From positions 204,382-268,381 of the forward strand of contig MEQB01000026.1 of NCBI GenBank assembly GCA_001770015.1: a DNA stretch of 64,000 nt. The letters are read 5' to 3'. This document shows positions 7,918-17,142 of the stretch, one piece after another. Source of the stretch: Bdellovibrionales bacterium RIFOXYC1_FULL_37_79. GTDB lineage: Bacteria > Bdellovibrionota > Bacteriovoracia > Bacteriovoracales > Bacteriovoracaceae. The notes beneath the pieces are model-generated. The model ran no database searches. It was not told the origin of the DNA and worked only from the letters and a program-made list of their open reading frames with translations. Numbering within the stretch: the first letter of the stretch is position 1; every line of letters starts with the position of its first letter. Made by a program: the position numbers and the translations under genes.

Positions 7918-10740
7918 TTATCTGCCTAAAACGGTAGTTGAGTGGGGCAAAACTGTAACCAAATTATCCGACAGTTTTACTGTGCTATCATGTAATGCCA
8001 CTACTCCTGCCTTCTGATCATCGACTAAAATATCAAAGTTTCCGGTTCCTTCAATTTGATTTAAATTAAAAGTATATTTTTCACTGGAAACATTATGGAT
8101 GACCAGGATTTTTTTATAATCAAGCGGTTCAATCGAAGATGCATAGTTGTTTTCCAATGTATTATCCAGCAAATAAACAATTTGAGCGGCCGGGATATTA
8201 GATGAATGATCCGATCCATAATCCACCACGGATAAATCAATCACCGCATTCCCCTCACTAGTTATACCTGATAACGCCACCAGATTGTGCCCAAATTCTG
8301 TATAGGATTCACTGGGGAAATCCCATTGCCCGGGAGTTTGGATAATTTTAAATTGTAATTTTTGATCATCTCCCCAGGATGCCAAATCAAATTGCTCAAT
8401 ATCCGGTCTAGTAAAAACAATCTCCCCCACTCCATCATCATTCACCCAGAAATGAAACCGGTTCTCCAGCGGATTTTTGGATGGTGAGGGGCAGTCATTA
8501 ATAGAATGAATTTCTCCAGCTAAATAAACCTGTTTATTACGGATAGACCTGGGAGCGTTAATAAATTGGAGTTTCAGGGTCTCTAATTTTTTATCTTGAA
8601 AAAACGCAAGTTCAACTTTTTTATCCCTGGCAACCATTTTATTCCCGTAAATGAAGGAAAGTCCTTGGGTGATGGATTGGGCACTCTCATAACGAAGTGC
8701 CGATAAACTTCGGCGTAATTTTATAAGTCCGATTAAATAATCGCTAACATCCACAAAATCGTAGGCCCTGGTCCAGTTGATCATATTGGTGAAGTCAGGT
8801 GACATATAAGTATTTTCATGAAAATAAACAATATGGTTTTCCGGACTGACCAGATCACTGGTATGTGCCCGCTGAGGATGAGGATCATTGGCCGCCAACG
8901 GTTTGCTCCTTCCCATTTCAGTTCCGCCTTCCAAAATAATTTTCCCCTGCGAAGTAAAAAGCAAACCCAGGGCATTTTTAACCAGTCGTTTCCGATAAGA
9001 GGCATCTCCTCCTGCCGAAAGATTGAGCTTGTCCCAAAGGGTGAACCCATCATGAATAGTTAAATAGTTAATGGTTTCAGAAGGTGAACTGGCAAAGCGC
9101 ATGTAGGAGTCGCGGGCAACCTGATCGTCATCAAAATAATTATTTTGAATTGCCCCGATAATTCCCGCACGCACTTGAAAGGCGTTCCCGAAAACCCCTT
9201 GCACATACCCCTGCGCATGCATTCTGCCGGTGTAAGCATCCCGGCTGGAATCATTAAAAACGGAAAGATCAGATTGGGCCGGTAGATTATTTTTGGTTGT
9301 GGCAATCTCCGGCGGCAAATCGGTGAAGTTCCATGCCTCCCCATATAGGATCGTATCCTGCCCCAGATGTTTTCTAATTTCCTGCATGGTCTGGTGATCA
9401 AGAAAATTCATTAAATCAAATCGAAAACCATCCACCCCCAAAAAATTTTTAAAATACATAAGCGACTCAATAATCAGTTTTCTCACCATGATATTCCGGC
9501 TTTCCACACTAGGCCCAGCACCAGTGTGAAAGGAAACGTTACCCAACTGGTCTCGTCTTAAATAACACCCTGGGGCCCCCTCTTCCAATCTGGCAAATTC
9601 AAAAATATGGTTATAGACCACATCAATAATCACTCCCATTTTGTTTTTATGAATGGTATCAACCAAGGATAAAAATTCACTAATCCGTTTATAGGCATCA
9701 CTTGGATTAGTGGAGTACCACCCCTCCAAGGCAAAATAATGTTGGGGATCATATCCCCAGTTATAATTAATTTCTCCGGTGGGAATATCTGCGTTTTGAT
9801 AATCTTTTAGATGTTCTTTCACGGTGTAGAAGTTTTGCACTGGCATCAGTTGAATATGGGTTACCCCCAGTTTCGCAATACTAGGTACCACTTTTTCAAA
9901 GCCAGGAAAAGTACCCTTAAGTTGGATGGGAATCTCCAATTCCCGATCAATAGTAAAGTCTCTAACGTGCGCCTCATAACCTATAAAATCGCAAGCTCCT
10001 CCCATCGCTATTTTTTTGGGCCGGTTTTTTTTCAACTTGTCCAAATCAATAAAGGCGGCTTTGGGCACTGATTCATTCCCATCTGGCGAAAATGCCGAGA
10101 GGGATAAGGCATAAGGGTCAAGCACCGTATGAGTCACCTGGTAACTGGTCACCTCCAGGGTATAATAAAGCCCATCCAAACTATTCACCCCCACCATTTG
10201 GGGAGTTAGTTTACCATACCATATACCTTTTTCCCTGCGACTTAATAGCTTTTCAAAAATTTTGGTATGGGCGTCCTGTTTAAAAATATTTATTTTTACC
10301 AAAGTGGCAGGTGGTGACCAAAACTTTAAAGTCACCTCATGGCCTTTAAAGCGGGCCCCCAGATCTTTAATATTATAAGCAAAATGATTTTCAATGACCT
10401 CCATGCTCAAATAGGCCCAAATTTTTTCATCTGCTATTTTCAAATAATAATTTTTAGTAAAATCAACCTTGTCTTGTAAATTAATCGTTAGCCGATCATG
10501 TCCACTTTCCACTGACTTAATTTTATAATTCCGGTCCTCATGGTCATAAATTCCCATCTGTTCCACCGAAACAGGTCGCTTGGAATAAAGAAAAAATTGA
10601 TTAGGTGAACCGACCCACAAGAAAATATCATGTTGTTGACGCAAAAACGTGTTGGCCATAATCCATTCTCCCCAGCTCAGTAAAATCAGTGCTACAATAA
10701 TCTTTCCCATACTTCTTAAGTTATCATAGAAGATCACCAT
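7918..10740 (-). CDS. pulA: Exported type I pullulanase / glycogen-debranching GH13 enzyme
   Basis: Hydrolyses alpha-1,6 branch bonds in pullulan, glycogen or limit dextrins. 940 residues with an N-terminal hydrophobic signal (about 12-30), a CBM48-like beta domain (about 120-205), the GH13 barrel and a C-terminal beta domain. Visible signatures: YNWGYDP (326-332), region I DVVYNH (373-378), region II GFRFDLM with nucleophile D442, region III YGEAW with acid/base E468, and region IV LTIHD with D564. The catalytic triad is complete. A second in-frame Met (codon at 10710) would give a more typical signal peptide, and neither start has a convincing ribosome binding site. It begins 18 bp after the subtilase gene, so the two probably form an operon of exported depolymerases. 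Confidence 0.92.
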   Translation of the reverse strand: MVIFYDNLRSMGKIIVALILLSWGEWIMANTFLRQQHDIFLWVGSPNQFFLYSKRPVSVEQMGIYDHEDRNYKIKSVESGHDRLTINLQDKVDFTKNYYLKIADEKIWAYLSMEVIENHFAYNIKDLGARFKGHEVTLKFWSPPATLVKINIFKQDAHTKIFEKLLSRREKGIWYGKLTPQMVGVNSLDGLYYTLEVTSYQVTHTVLDPYALSLSAFSPDGNESVPKAAFIDLDKLKKNRPKKIAMGGACDFIGYEAHVRDFTIDRELEIPIQLKGTFPGFEKVVPSIAKLGVTHIQLMPVQNFYTVKEHLKDYQNADIPTGEINYNWGYDPQHYFALEGWYSTNPSDAYKRISEFLSLVDTIHKNKMGVIIDVVYNHIFEFARLEEGAPGCYLRRDQLGNVSFHTGAGPSVESRNIMVRKLIIESLMYFKNFLGVDGFRFDLMNFLDHQTMQEIRKHLGQDTILYGEAWNFTDLPPEIATTKNNLPAQSDLSVFNDSSRDAYTGRMHAQGYVQGVFGNAFQVRAGIIGAIQNNYFDDDQVARDSYMRFASSPSETINYLTIHDGFTLWDKLNLSAGGDASYRKRLVKNALGLLFTSQGKIILEGGTEMGRSKPLAANDPHPQRAHTSDLVSPENHIVYFHENTYMSPDFTNMINWTRAYDFVDVSDYLIGLIKLRRSLSALRYESAQSITQGLSFIYGNKMVARDKKVELAFFQDKKLETLKLQFINAPRSIRNKQVYLAGEIHSINDCPSPSKNPLENRFHFWVNDDGVGEIVFTRPDIEQFDLASWGDDQKLQFKIIQTPGQWDFPSESYTEFGHNLVALSGITSEGNAVIDLSVVDYGSDHSSNIPAAQIVYLLDNTLENNYASSIEPLDYKKILVIHNVSSEKYTFNLNQIEGTGNFDILVDDQKAGVVALHDSTVKLSDNLVTVLPHSTTVLGR

Positions 10741-10758
10741 AATTTCGTCTATTTTGAT

Positions 10759-13700
10759 TTAATTGAAAAACACTCTAAAAAAAGTAGAGAATCTGATAAG
10801 CAGCAGCATCAATATAAAACCCAGACCAATCAGAGGTAATTGATTTGATGGATCATTTTGATTATGATCGTTGTCAATCGTCCCACATCCAACCACTGGA
10901 GTATTTTTAGTACTTTTCTTTTGCTCCCCTTGGGGGTCTTGGCCTATCACTCCAGCACTTATATCCCCGGCCGTCAAAGTAATGGCGATTTCAGGTTTTT
11001 GCGGATCATTGGTAAAAAACCTGATGATACCACTCCTGTATCCTGATCCCATGGATTCATCCATCTTGATCCGAACCACTGACGAATTCCCCGGCGCCAG
11101 GGTCGTCGCACCTATTTCAGACTGGACAAATCCAGCAGGTACCGCAATATTGATGATCTCCAAATCTTCCTCGTACCCTGTATTTAATAAATAGAAATTA
11201 TATTTTTCCCGGTACACCCCTTCGGATTGGTAATTTAGTAAAAGCGCCGGTCCGGTTAATTTGGTAGATATCAAAAGGGCAAATTCAGGCGTGGCACTTA
11301 GATTCGTATTAAACCTGATATGTCCACTATATTGCCTTTGTGAATAATTTCCATATTTGATCTTTAAAGTGGTATTTTCACCAGGTAGTAAGGAGGAAGC
11401 TGGATAACTTTTTACATTAAATGGAGGTGGCACGCTGAGGTTGGTCAATTCCAGTTTAGAGCCCCCCGTATTACTGATTAAAAAACTCCTTTCATTCGTG
11501 GAAAGCGACAGATCCTTAGTGGACATCGTCCCCAATTCAAGAGGAATAAAATTATTATGGGCAACACTGGTACCATTATAGCTCACCTTGATTTCGGCAA
11601 TCCCCCTCACCTTCATCTCCACCGGAAAACTAAAAGTGTTTTCGGTCAAGGCCCCACTTTCTTTCCACTTAAAACTTAGGGTGGCAAGATAATCTCCCAC
11701 ATTGTCGGCGACAAATTTTATTTTTAAAGGCAGACTGTCTCCCACGGCCAGACTGGAAGGGGGTTGTTGCCACTGATAATTGACGGCAAAACTACCGCTT
11801 ACGCTAAATGAGGATAAGATCAAATCAACATTCCCGGCGTTTTTGATCGTCAATTCATGCAACGAACTTTCAAAGGCCGGAGTGGTACCAAGCAGCACAG
11901 GAGCCGCTTGATTATGAGTTATGCTATTTTGCCCCAGATCGTATAGCATCACCGTTGGCAATGAAGCATCAGCTAAAATCGCTTTTAAACCAAAAGAAAA
12001 ATTAGCAGCACCGGCCACGTTAGTTTGAAAACTAACGATCTGGTCGTACTCTCCGGCAGTATGTAAAGACAAAGTAAAACTCAGCTCGATAGCAGCATCC
12101 GGACTTAACTGCCGGTTGGCCGGTCGATTCCAGGAAAAGGGCGTATTCATCGAAGAAAAAGCTGACAGCAATAAATCCCCTGTACCGACACTTTTAATTC
12201 TTATTTTATGAGTCTCTGACACTTGGGATTGTGCCCGTTTGTTAGCAATCGTCATGATACCACCATTTAAGATGGAAATCCCCCCTCCGGTGCTATCTAT
12301 ATATTCTATTTGCATCAAGGGAACCGGCGAAGCACTGCTTTGAACACTATACCGGATGGTTAAACTTGGATTAATTGAATCGTTAGTAGTCATCGTTAGA
12401 GCGGCCAGATAGCTCCCTACACTTCCGCGGGGATTAAATAAAACGCTCAGGGTGGCAAAATCGTTCGGAGGAATCAGATTTTTATCTATGGTGTAGGAAA
12501 ACAGGGCCTGGTTAATGCTCAGGTTGCTCAATACCAAATCAGTCGCCCCGGTATTATAGATTTTTAAGATTTGGGTTTTAGTGGATGATGACAAGACATT
12601 TCCCATATCTACGTTGGCAACCGAACCATCAATAGAGAGGGTGGCACTCGTCGTGGGATTATAAAGTGCAATTTTTTCTTCATCGGTGGCAGGGTCTAAA
12701 TTGGAATAAACCAGCGAATAGGCCTGAACATTTGACAAGGAACCTGCATGCGAAACTCGAATTTTCCATATTTCATTGTTACCCGGGGTCTGGGTCACTT
12801 CTATTTTTTCAACATTATCAATATCATTATTACCCCTGGTGGCGGCCAGGGTAGGCGAATTCTTATTTAATTTCCATGGATAATAGGTAGTGGAGTGGTT
12901 ATCAATGATCCGCACATTTAAATCATTGACGAGAATTTTGATGGGTGAATCCAAAATATTTCCAGGGGAAACCCGGGGTGGATCTGTCCACACCAAGGTT
13001 ACTTTGGGTTGTTGCCCATTGGTTTTTACAATATATTCCTCCACTTCCCCTTGATTAAGCGTTCCTTCCACAATATAGGTTTTTCCGGTTAACGAATCGT
13101 TATAAATAATTTTAGCGGCTTCATCGATATCCGGCAGTCCCCACCCAAATTGATAATCAGGCCCGTTAAAAGGTCCGGCTTCCCTCGCCGTATGGATAAT
13201 AAGGGCCTTGATCGTAGATGCCAGTGGATATCTCTGATTATATCTTTGAAAGAGTCCTTGCAAAAGCGCTACTGATCCAGAAATCATAGGGGTCGCCATG
13301 GAAGTTCCAGATGACAAGATGGCATAGTCGGTGGAATCCTCGTAATAAGTTGATCTGATATCCACTCCCGGAGCAATGATGTCAGGTTTGATTCTCCCGT
13401 CATCGGTAGGCCCAAAACTGGAAAAATCACTCATCACTACACTAACCGCTCCAGCGTAATTAGCAACCTTCAAAACTGCTCCTACCGATATAATATTTTT
13501 GGCACAAGATTCCGGCGTTAATGTGTCATACCCGCCTTCTGCGTTGTTGGCATCGGGAGGATTGCTCGACTTAAGGACCCAGGCTTCGCTTGAATTATAT
13601 TCATACCACGATGCCTTCGGACAAATCGTCCCCATCGGGCCTTCATCGTTTCTCGAATTTCCACTGGCCCAGGTTTGCACCAGATAAGGGGCATTATAAA

Positions 13701-14775
13701 GCGCATTATCAATGGACTGGACGTCGGAGAGATAGGCTCCGAATTTATAATCTTCATCCGGATCAATACTGGGTTTCCCGTACCAATACCAATCTCCCGT
13801 ACAGTGCTCATCCCCATCAAACACCCAGCCAGCCGCTGTGCCGTAAGAGTGATTTGAGACATACATCTGGGTGGTGACCCCAAAACCATAATTAAGACCA
13901 CCTGGAAGGGCAGCGTGGGCAAATTCAGAAATATCATTTTCCCAGTCAAAAGATGCCAGATAACCTCCGTAGGCCATCCCGGGTATCCGGTATTCAGAGG
14001 CACCATAAACATACTGGCCACTGGCGATCATCGTACCGGCCACATGCGTGGCATGCTCATCCACCACCGTAGAGCCATCCATCACTGTTACTTTATGGGC
14101 AAACTCCGCATGATTGACCTCCACGGCTCCTCCATCCCAAATACCCAAAAAGCGCAATGAGTTTCCACCATCAATGGCATAAGTGGGAGGCACCACCGGA
14201 TTGAGCGTGGTGCTCATCCAGATGTTGGCCACTTTAATACTTTTGGCCCCATCCCAATTAAATTTTCTAAAATATTTAGGGATTCTGGTTACCTCGTCCA
14301 CTCCCATCAACGATACATTTTTAGAAGTTGGAAGATTGCCAGCTTCCAGGTGTTCCTGATAAGACAAACCTCTAGACTTATGAAATTTTTCATTTTCTCT
14401 GTCTCGGATGTGTCGCAATTGTTGATGTTTATAATTAATTTCATCTTTTGAAAAAACATCTCTTTTGAAACCTAATCTAGGCTGCTTTAATTGCCTAGGG
14501 CCCTTTGACTCATCAACCGTTTGCTCAACCACAGGCCTTGCAGGTGTGGTGGTCGGATGATTGACTTTCGGATTGGAAGAAATTAAATTTTTAGAGGCCA
14601 GGGTTCTGCCCGGATTATGCTCATCCTTGACAGCTATGGCCTTGACTGCCACCGCCTCTTTATTTTTTTTCCATCCGTTTAAAATAATAGTCTTCGAATT
14701 ATAGAATAAAACTCCCACGATACTTGCCATGCACAAGATCGTCACCAATCCTATCAATTTTCTTTTATCCCCCAT
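10759..14775 (-). CDS. Large subtilisin-like (S8) serine protease with repeated ASH-type domains and C-terminal Cys/TM sorting-like tail
   Basis: 1338 residues. One N-terminal hydrophobic segment (about 7-25) serves as signal or anchor, then a propeptide-like region. The S8 catalytic domain has Asp D214 (WDGGAV), His H241 (DEHATHVAGT), oxyanion Asn N373 (WASGNS) and Ser S492 (SSGTSMATP), so the triad is intact. Next comes a P-domain-like beta region with VTLVWTDPP, then about five repeats of a 110-residue ASPM/SPD-2/Hydin-type (choice-of-anchor D) beta module, each with LxIxNxGxxxLxLSxL-like strands. The end reads GCGTIDND, a hydrophobic helix, then Arg and Phe residues. That resembles the Cys-containing CTERM sorting signals (MYXO-, JDVT-, Synerg-CTERM class). 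It is probably surface attached. Confidence 0.88.
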   Translation of the reverse strand: MGDKRKLIGLVTILCMASIVGVLFYNSKTIILNGWKKNKEAVAVKAIAVKDEHNPGRTLASKNLISSNPKVNHPTTTPARPVVEQTVDESKGPRQLKQPRLGFKRDVFSKDEINYKHQQLRHIRDRENEKFHKSRGLSYQEHLEAGNLPTSKNVSLMGVDEVTRIPKYFRKFNWDGAKSIKVANIWMSTTLNPVVPPTYAIDGGNSLRFLGIWDGGAVEVNHAEFAHKVTVMDGSTVVDEHATHVAGTMIASGQYVYGASEYRIPGMAYGGYLASFDWENDISEFAHAALPGGLNYGFGVTTQMYVSNHSYGTAAGWVFDGDEHCTGDWYWYGKPSIDPDEDYKFGAYLSDVQSIDNALYNAPYLVQTWASGNSRNDEGPMGTICPKASWYEYNSSEAWVLKSSNPPDANNAEGGYDTLTPESCAKNIISVGAVLKVANYAGAVSVVMSDFSSFGPTDDGRIKPDIIAPGVDIRSTYYEDSTDYAILSSGTSMATPMISGSVALLQGLFQRYNQRYPLASTIKALIIHTAREAGPFNGPDYQFGWGLPDIDEAAKIIYNDSLTGKTYIVEGTLNQGEVEEYIVKTNGQQPKVTLVWTDPPRVSPGNILDSPIKILVNDLNVRIIDNHSTTYYPWKLNKNSPTLAATRGNNDIDNVEKIEVTQTPGNNEIWKIRVSHAGSLSNVQAYSLVYSNLDPATDEEKIALYNPTTSATLSIDGSVANVDMGNVLSSSTKTQILKIYNTGATDLVLSNLSINQALFSYTIDKNLIPPNDFATLSVLFNPRGSVGSYLAALTMTTNDSINPSLTIRYSVQSSASPVPLMQIEYIDSTGGGISILNGGIMTIANKRAQSQVSETHKIRIKSVGTGDLLLSAFSSMNTPFSWNRPANRQLSPDAAIELSFTLSLHTAGEYDQIVSFQTNVAGAANFSFGLKAILADASLPTVMLYDLGQNSITHNQAAPVLLGTTPAFESSLHELTIKNAGNVDLILSSFSVSGSFAVNYQWQQPPSSLAVGDSLPLKIKFVADNVGDYLATLSFKWKESGALTENTFSFPVEMKVRGIAEIKVSYNGTSVAHNNFIPLELGTMSTKDLSLSTNERSFLISNTGGSKLELTNLSVPPPFNVKSYPASSLLPGENTTLKIKYGNYSQRQYSGHIRFNTNLSATPEFALLISTKLTGPALLLNYQSEGVYREKYNFYLLNTGYEEDLEIINIAVPAGFVQSEIGATTLAPGNSSVVRIKMDESMGSGYRSGIIRFFTNDPQKPEIAITLTAGDISAGVIGQDPQGEQKKSTKNTPVVGCGTIDNDHNQNDPSNQLPLIGLGFILMLLLIRFSTFFRVFFN

Positions 14776-14865
14776 CTCTAATCTATATAGCCTACCAACA
14801 GCTCTCCTTGACTTATTATCGTCATAATAAGCCTTCTCCTTAGCCCATAGCTCTCAAGCCTCACC

Positions 14866-14887
14866 CCTAAATGCCAAAGCATTTCGG
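14866..14887. repeat. Inverted repeat between the cpaF and subtilase genes
   Basis: Two 9-nt arms (14866-14874, 14879-14887) pair with one mismatch around a CAAA loop. No T-tract follows on either strand, so it is at best a weak terminator of the Tad genes or an operator. The rest of the 143-bp gap shows nothing else clear. Confidence 0.35.
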
Positions 14888-14918
14888 TCGGCCATACCTA
14901 ACTTATTGATTCAAACCA

Positions 14919-16049
14919 TCACGAGACAGATTTAATAATTTTCATGGCCCATTCGGGAGTTAAAAAATTGTTTTTGGGAAAAGGCAACTTGTTTACTACG
15001 ATATCATCAAAAAAGCTGGGAATATAATTACACGGCACCATTTCGCCCTTGTAGATTCCTGTTTCAGGATCTTTACCGGTTTGCAGCCATCTAAAAATAT
15101 CCCGGCTACGATAATTTCCTTTGTCATCCACCCCTAAAATTTCTGAAATATGAGAAGTTCTTCTTCCACCATCATGATACCTTGAACACTGCACGATGAT
15201 TTGCATAGCACTGCCCACCATTTTTCTGATGGCATCGGGTGGAATTTTTACATCCCCCATCAGGCACAAGGTTTCAATCCGGGTGCAACACTCCAGTGGA
15301 TTATTAGCATGCACAGTTCCCATACTGCCATCATGGCCGGTATTCATAACTTGGATCAAATCAAGCGCTTCCATACCCCGAACCTCACCCACAATAATAC
15401 GATCTGGACGAAGTCTCATGGCCGAAATCACCAAATCACGAATGGTCACCTCGGTGATTCCTCTTTGAGGGTCCTCTTTTCTGGTTTCAAAATAAAGCAC
15501 ATGATTACCATGAATTTGCAACTCGGCGGCATCTTCAATCACCAATAACCTTTGCTCTTTGGGAACTCTTGAGCCCAGCACATTGAGCAAGGTGGTTTTA
15601 CCGGAACCGGTTCCCCCGGAAACTATAATATTTTTACCAAGGTAAATACATATATCTAAAAATCTTGCCGCCACTGGAGAAAGCGAACCAAAATTAATCA
15701 AATCCTTAAGCGTTAACTTCTCCCTGGAAAATTTTCTAATGGCAACACTCAGCCCCCCTTTGGACATGGGAGGTAATACCGCATGGATTCTTGATCCATC
15801 AGGCAGTCGAGCATCCAGGGTGGGATTGTCATCATCAATTAACCTCCCCACTGATTGAGCAATCGCCCGAATGGCGGTAAACAGCGCCTCACCATCCCTG
15901 AATTTATTGGGAACCTTGTATAACAATCCTCTTCTTTCGACAAAAATTTCAAAAGGCCCGTTCATCATGATTTCAGTGACCGTATCATCATCAAGTAAAT
16001 CTTTGACGGGTAATAAAAAATTGTTAATGGCATCATTAAAAACTGACAT
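14919..16049 (-). CDS. cpaF: Tad/type IV pilus secretion ATPase, CpaF family
   Basis: Cytoplasmic hexameric ATPase of the type II/IV secretion superfamily that drives Tad (Flp) pilus assembly. 376 residues: an N-terminal domain with DDTVTEIMMNGP and LDARLPDGSRIHAV (the usual CpaF N-domain motifs), Walker A GGTGSGKTT (145-153), Walker B with RPDRIIVGEVRG (215-226), and the His box GHDGSMGTVHANNP (239-252). It is somewhat shorter than CpaF proteins carrying an N-terminal extension. The start has AGAGGA located in the last codons of the upstream cupredoxin-like gene, 8 bp away, so the two are co-translated. No other tad genes lie in the window, so this is a split cluster or a solitary copy. Confidence 0.92.
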   Translation of the reverse strand: MSVFNDAINNFLLPVKDLLDDDTVTEIMMNGPFEIFVERRGLLYKVPNKFRDGEALFTAIRAIAQSVGRLIDDDNPTLDARLPDGSRIHAVLPPMSKGGLSVAIRKFSREKLTLKDLINFGSLSPVAARFLDICIYLGKNIIVSGGTGSGKTTLLNVLGSRVPKEQRLLVIEDAAELQIHGNHVLYFETRKEDPQRGITEVTIRDLVISAMRLRPDRIIVGEVRGMEALDLIQVMNTGHDGSMGTVHANNPLECCTRIETLCLMGDVKIPPDAIRKMVGSAMQIIVQCSRYHDGGRRTSHISEILGVDDKGNYRSRDIFRWLQTGKDPETGIYKGEMVPCNYIPSFFDDIVVNKLPFPKNNFLTPEWAMKIIKSVS

Positions 16050-16057
16050 TTATTCCT

Positions 16058-16528
16058 CTACTCAAGTAAACCCGGATCATCTTTGGGATACCAATACTGT
16101 TTCACTTTATTTTTACTTGCAACTTCTCTTTTGATCTTATCGGCTTGCAACTTTTTTTCTATCACCACAATTTTGCCCTTGATATTCCTTTTGGACGGAC
16201 AAAAAAACTCATATACTCCCGGTTGATCAAAGCTGACCTCCCCCTCCGTGATGATACCTTTTTCTGCGGCCAAAAAAATCTCCTTGCTGGGGATCATCAA
16301 ACAACTTGGTTGCAAGGTCGTCCCAGTCACAAAAAGCTTAAGATGTTCTCCCCTAAACAACATGATACTATCAGGATAAAAGCCCGTTTCGGAAACAATC
16401 ACCGCATGCATCCTTTGAGGTGAAGAAAAAGTTTTTACCTCCCCGAACTTCACTGCCACTTCATCCTTTGGCATCTCTAGCGCAAGCACACCACCTGCGA
16501 TGAAATAGGTAATACCAAAAAACACCAT
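16058..16528 (-). CDS. Exported cupredoxin-fold protein coupled to cpaF; copper ligands apparently lost
   Basis: 156 residues (ATG start). After a hydrophobic leader (to about VLA-LE) comes a cupredoxin-like beta sandwich: VSETGFYPDSIMLFRGEHLKLFVTG-type strands (in segments), a PSCLMIPSKE block, then GVYEFFCPSKRNIKGKIVVI. In copper-binding relatives the first block has His where Cys stands here, and a final His/Met follows the FxC motif; both are missing, leaving only Cys residues. A charged helical tail closes the protein. The gene ends 8 bp before cpaF, which suggests a job in Tad secretion. The ATG lacks a ribosome binding site; a good AGGAG lies 7 nt before an in-frame ATT at 16552, which would add a Lys-containing n-region. 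Confidence 0.65.
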   Translation of the reverse strand: MVFFGITYFIAGGVLALEMPKDEVAVKFGEVKTFSSPQRMHAVIVSETGFYPDSIMLFRGEHLKLFVTGTTLQPSCLMIPSKEIFLAAEKGIITEGEVSFDQPGVYEFFCPSKRNIKGKIVVIEKKLQADKIKREVASKNKVKQYWYPKDDPGLLE

Positions 16529-16678
16529 CGTAAATAATTTTAGTAAGTTAATAAGTTAACTCCTGTAAAAAAATCCATCTTTCTCTTTATCGGAAACCTC
16601 TTGATTATTCTTTAGTTGTTTTGTCAAGTATTCTCATATTCTCTCCCCCCTAAGAAAATAGATTTACCTGATTGATTT

Positions 16679-16687
16679 TGTTACAAT
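16679..16687 (+). promoter_or_regulatory. Extended -10 promoter element before the YqfO-like gene
   Basis: TG-T-TACAAT (hexamer 16682-16687) lies 24 nt before the ATG, with the ribosome binding site AAGGATGGAG between. No good -35 is present, as expected for an extended -10. This is a sequence match only. Confidence 0.35.
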
Positions 16688-16711
16688 CCTATTAAAAAAG
16701 GATGGAGATAC

Positions 16712-17032
16712 ATGTATAAAATAATTGTCTTTGTACCAAGCACCCACACTCAAATTGTTAAAGATGCACTATTTGAGGCAGGGGCCGGCAAACTGGGAAA
16801 CTATGACTGCTGTTGCTTTGAATCGGTCGGGATTGGACAGTTCCGTCCCCTGGCGGGAAGCAGTCCCTATCTTGGAAAAGAAAATCTGATTGAAACCGTG
16901 AAAGAAGTCAAAATTGAATTAGTGTGTGAGGAAAAATATTTACAAAGATCAATCACTGCTTTAAAAAAACATCATCCTTATGAAACCCCAGCCTACGATA
17001 TAATCAAGCTTGATAACCAATCATTTGAATAA
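16712..17032 (+). CDS. YqfO/NIF3-insert-like (CutA1-like fold) small protein
   Basis: 106 residues matching the stand-alone family of the domain inserted in NIF3/YqfO proteins (COG3323). It starts MYKIIVFVPSTHTQIVKDAL, has GAGKLGNYDCC in the middle, and ends with KKHHPYETPAYDIIKL, which is the family's most conserved stretch. The fold is a small ferredoxin-like alpha/beta trimer related to CutA1. Its biochemical function is not established; metal binding through the Cys and His clusters has been suggested for relatives. An AAGGATGGAG ribosome binding site precedes the ATG. It appears monocistronic and is transcribed away from the cupredoxin/cpaF pair. Confidence 0.85.
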   Translation: MYKIIVFVPSTHTQIVKDALFEAGAGKLGNYDCCCFESVGIGQFRPLAGSSPYLGKENLIETVKEVKIELVCEEKYLQRSITALKKHHPYETPAYDIIKLDNQSFE

Positions 17033-17142
17033 ATAATATAATATTTCCTTACCGCCAATGGACACATCTCAAAACTCATTTCATGCTTGAGTAGTTGATT
17101 AATTTTTAAAAAAACAAATCTCACTTTTTCAAGGAGGAACAA

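Noticed and set aside
9060..9401. Frames on either strand inside pulA, the subtilase and pnp
   Set aside because: They lack ribosome binding sites and recognisable protein features and lie wholly within well-supported genes, so they are treated as non-coding.
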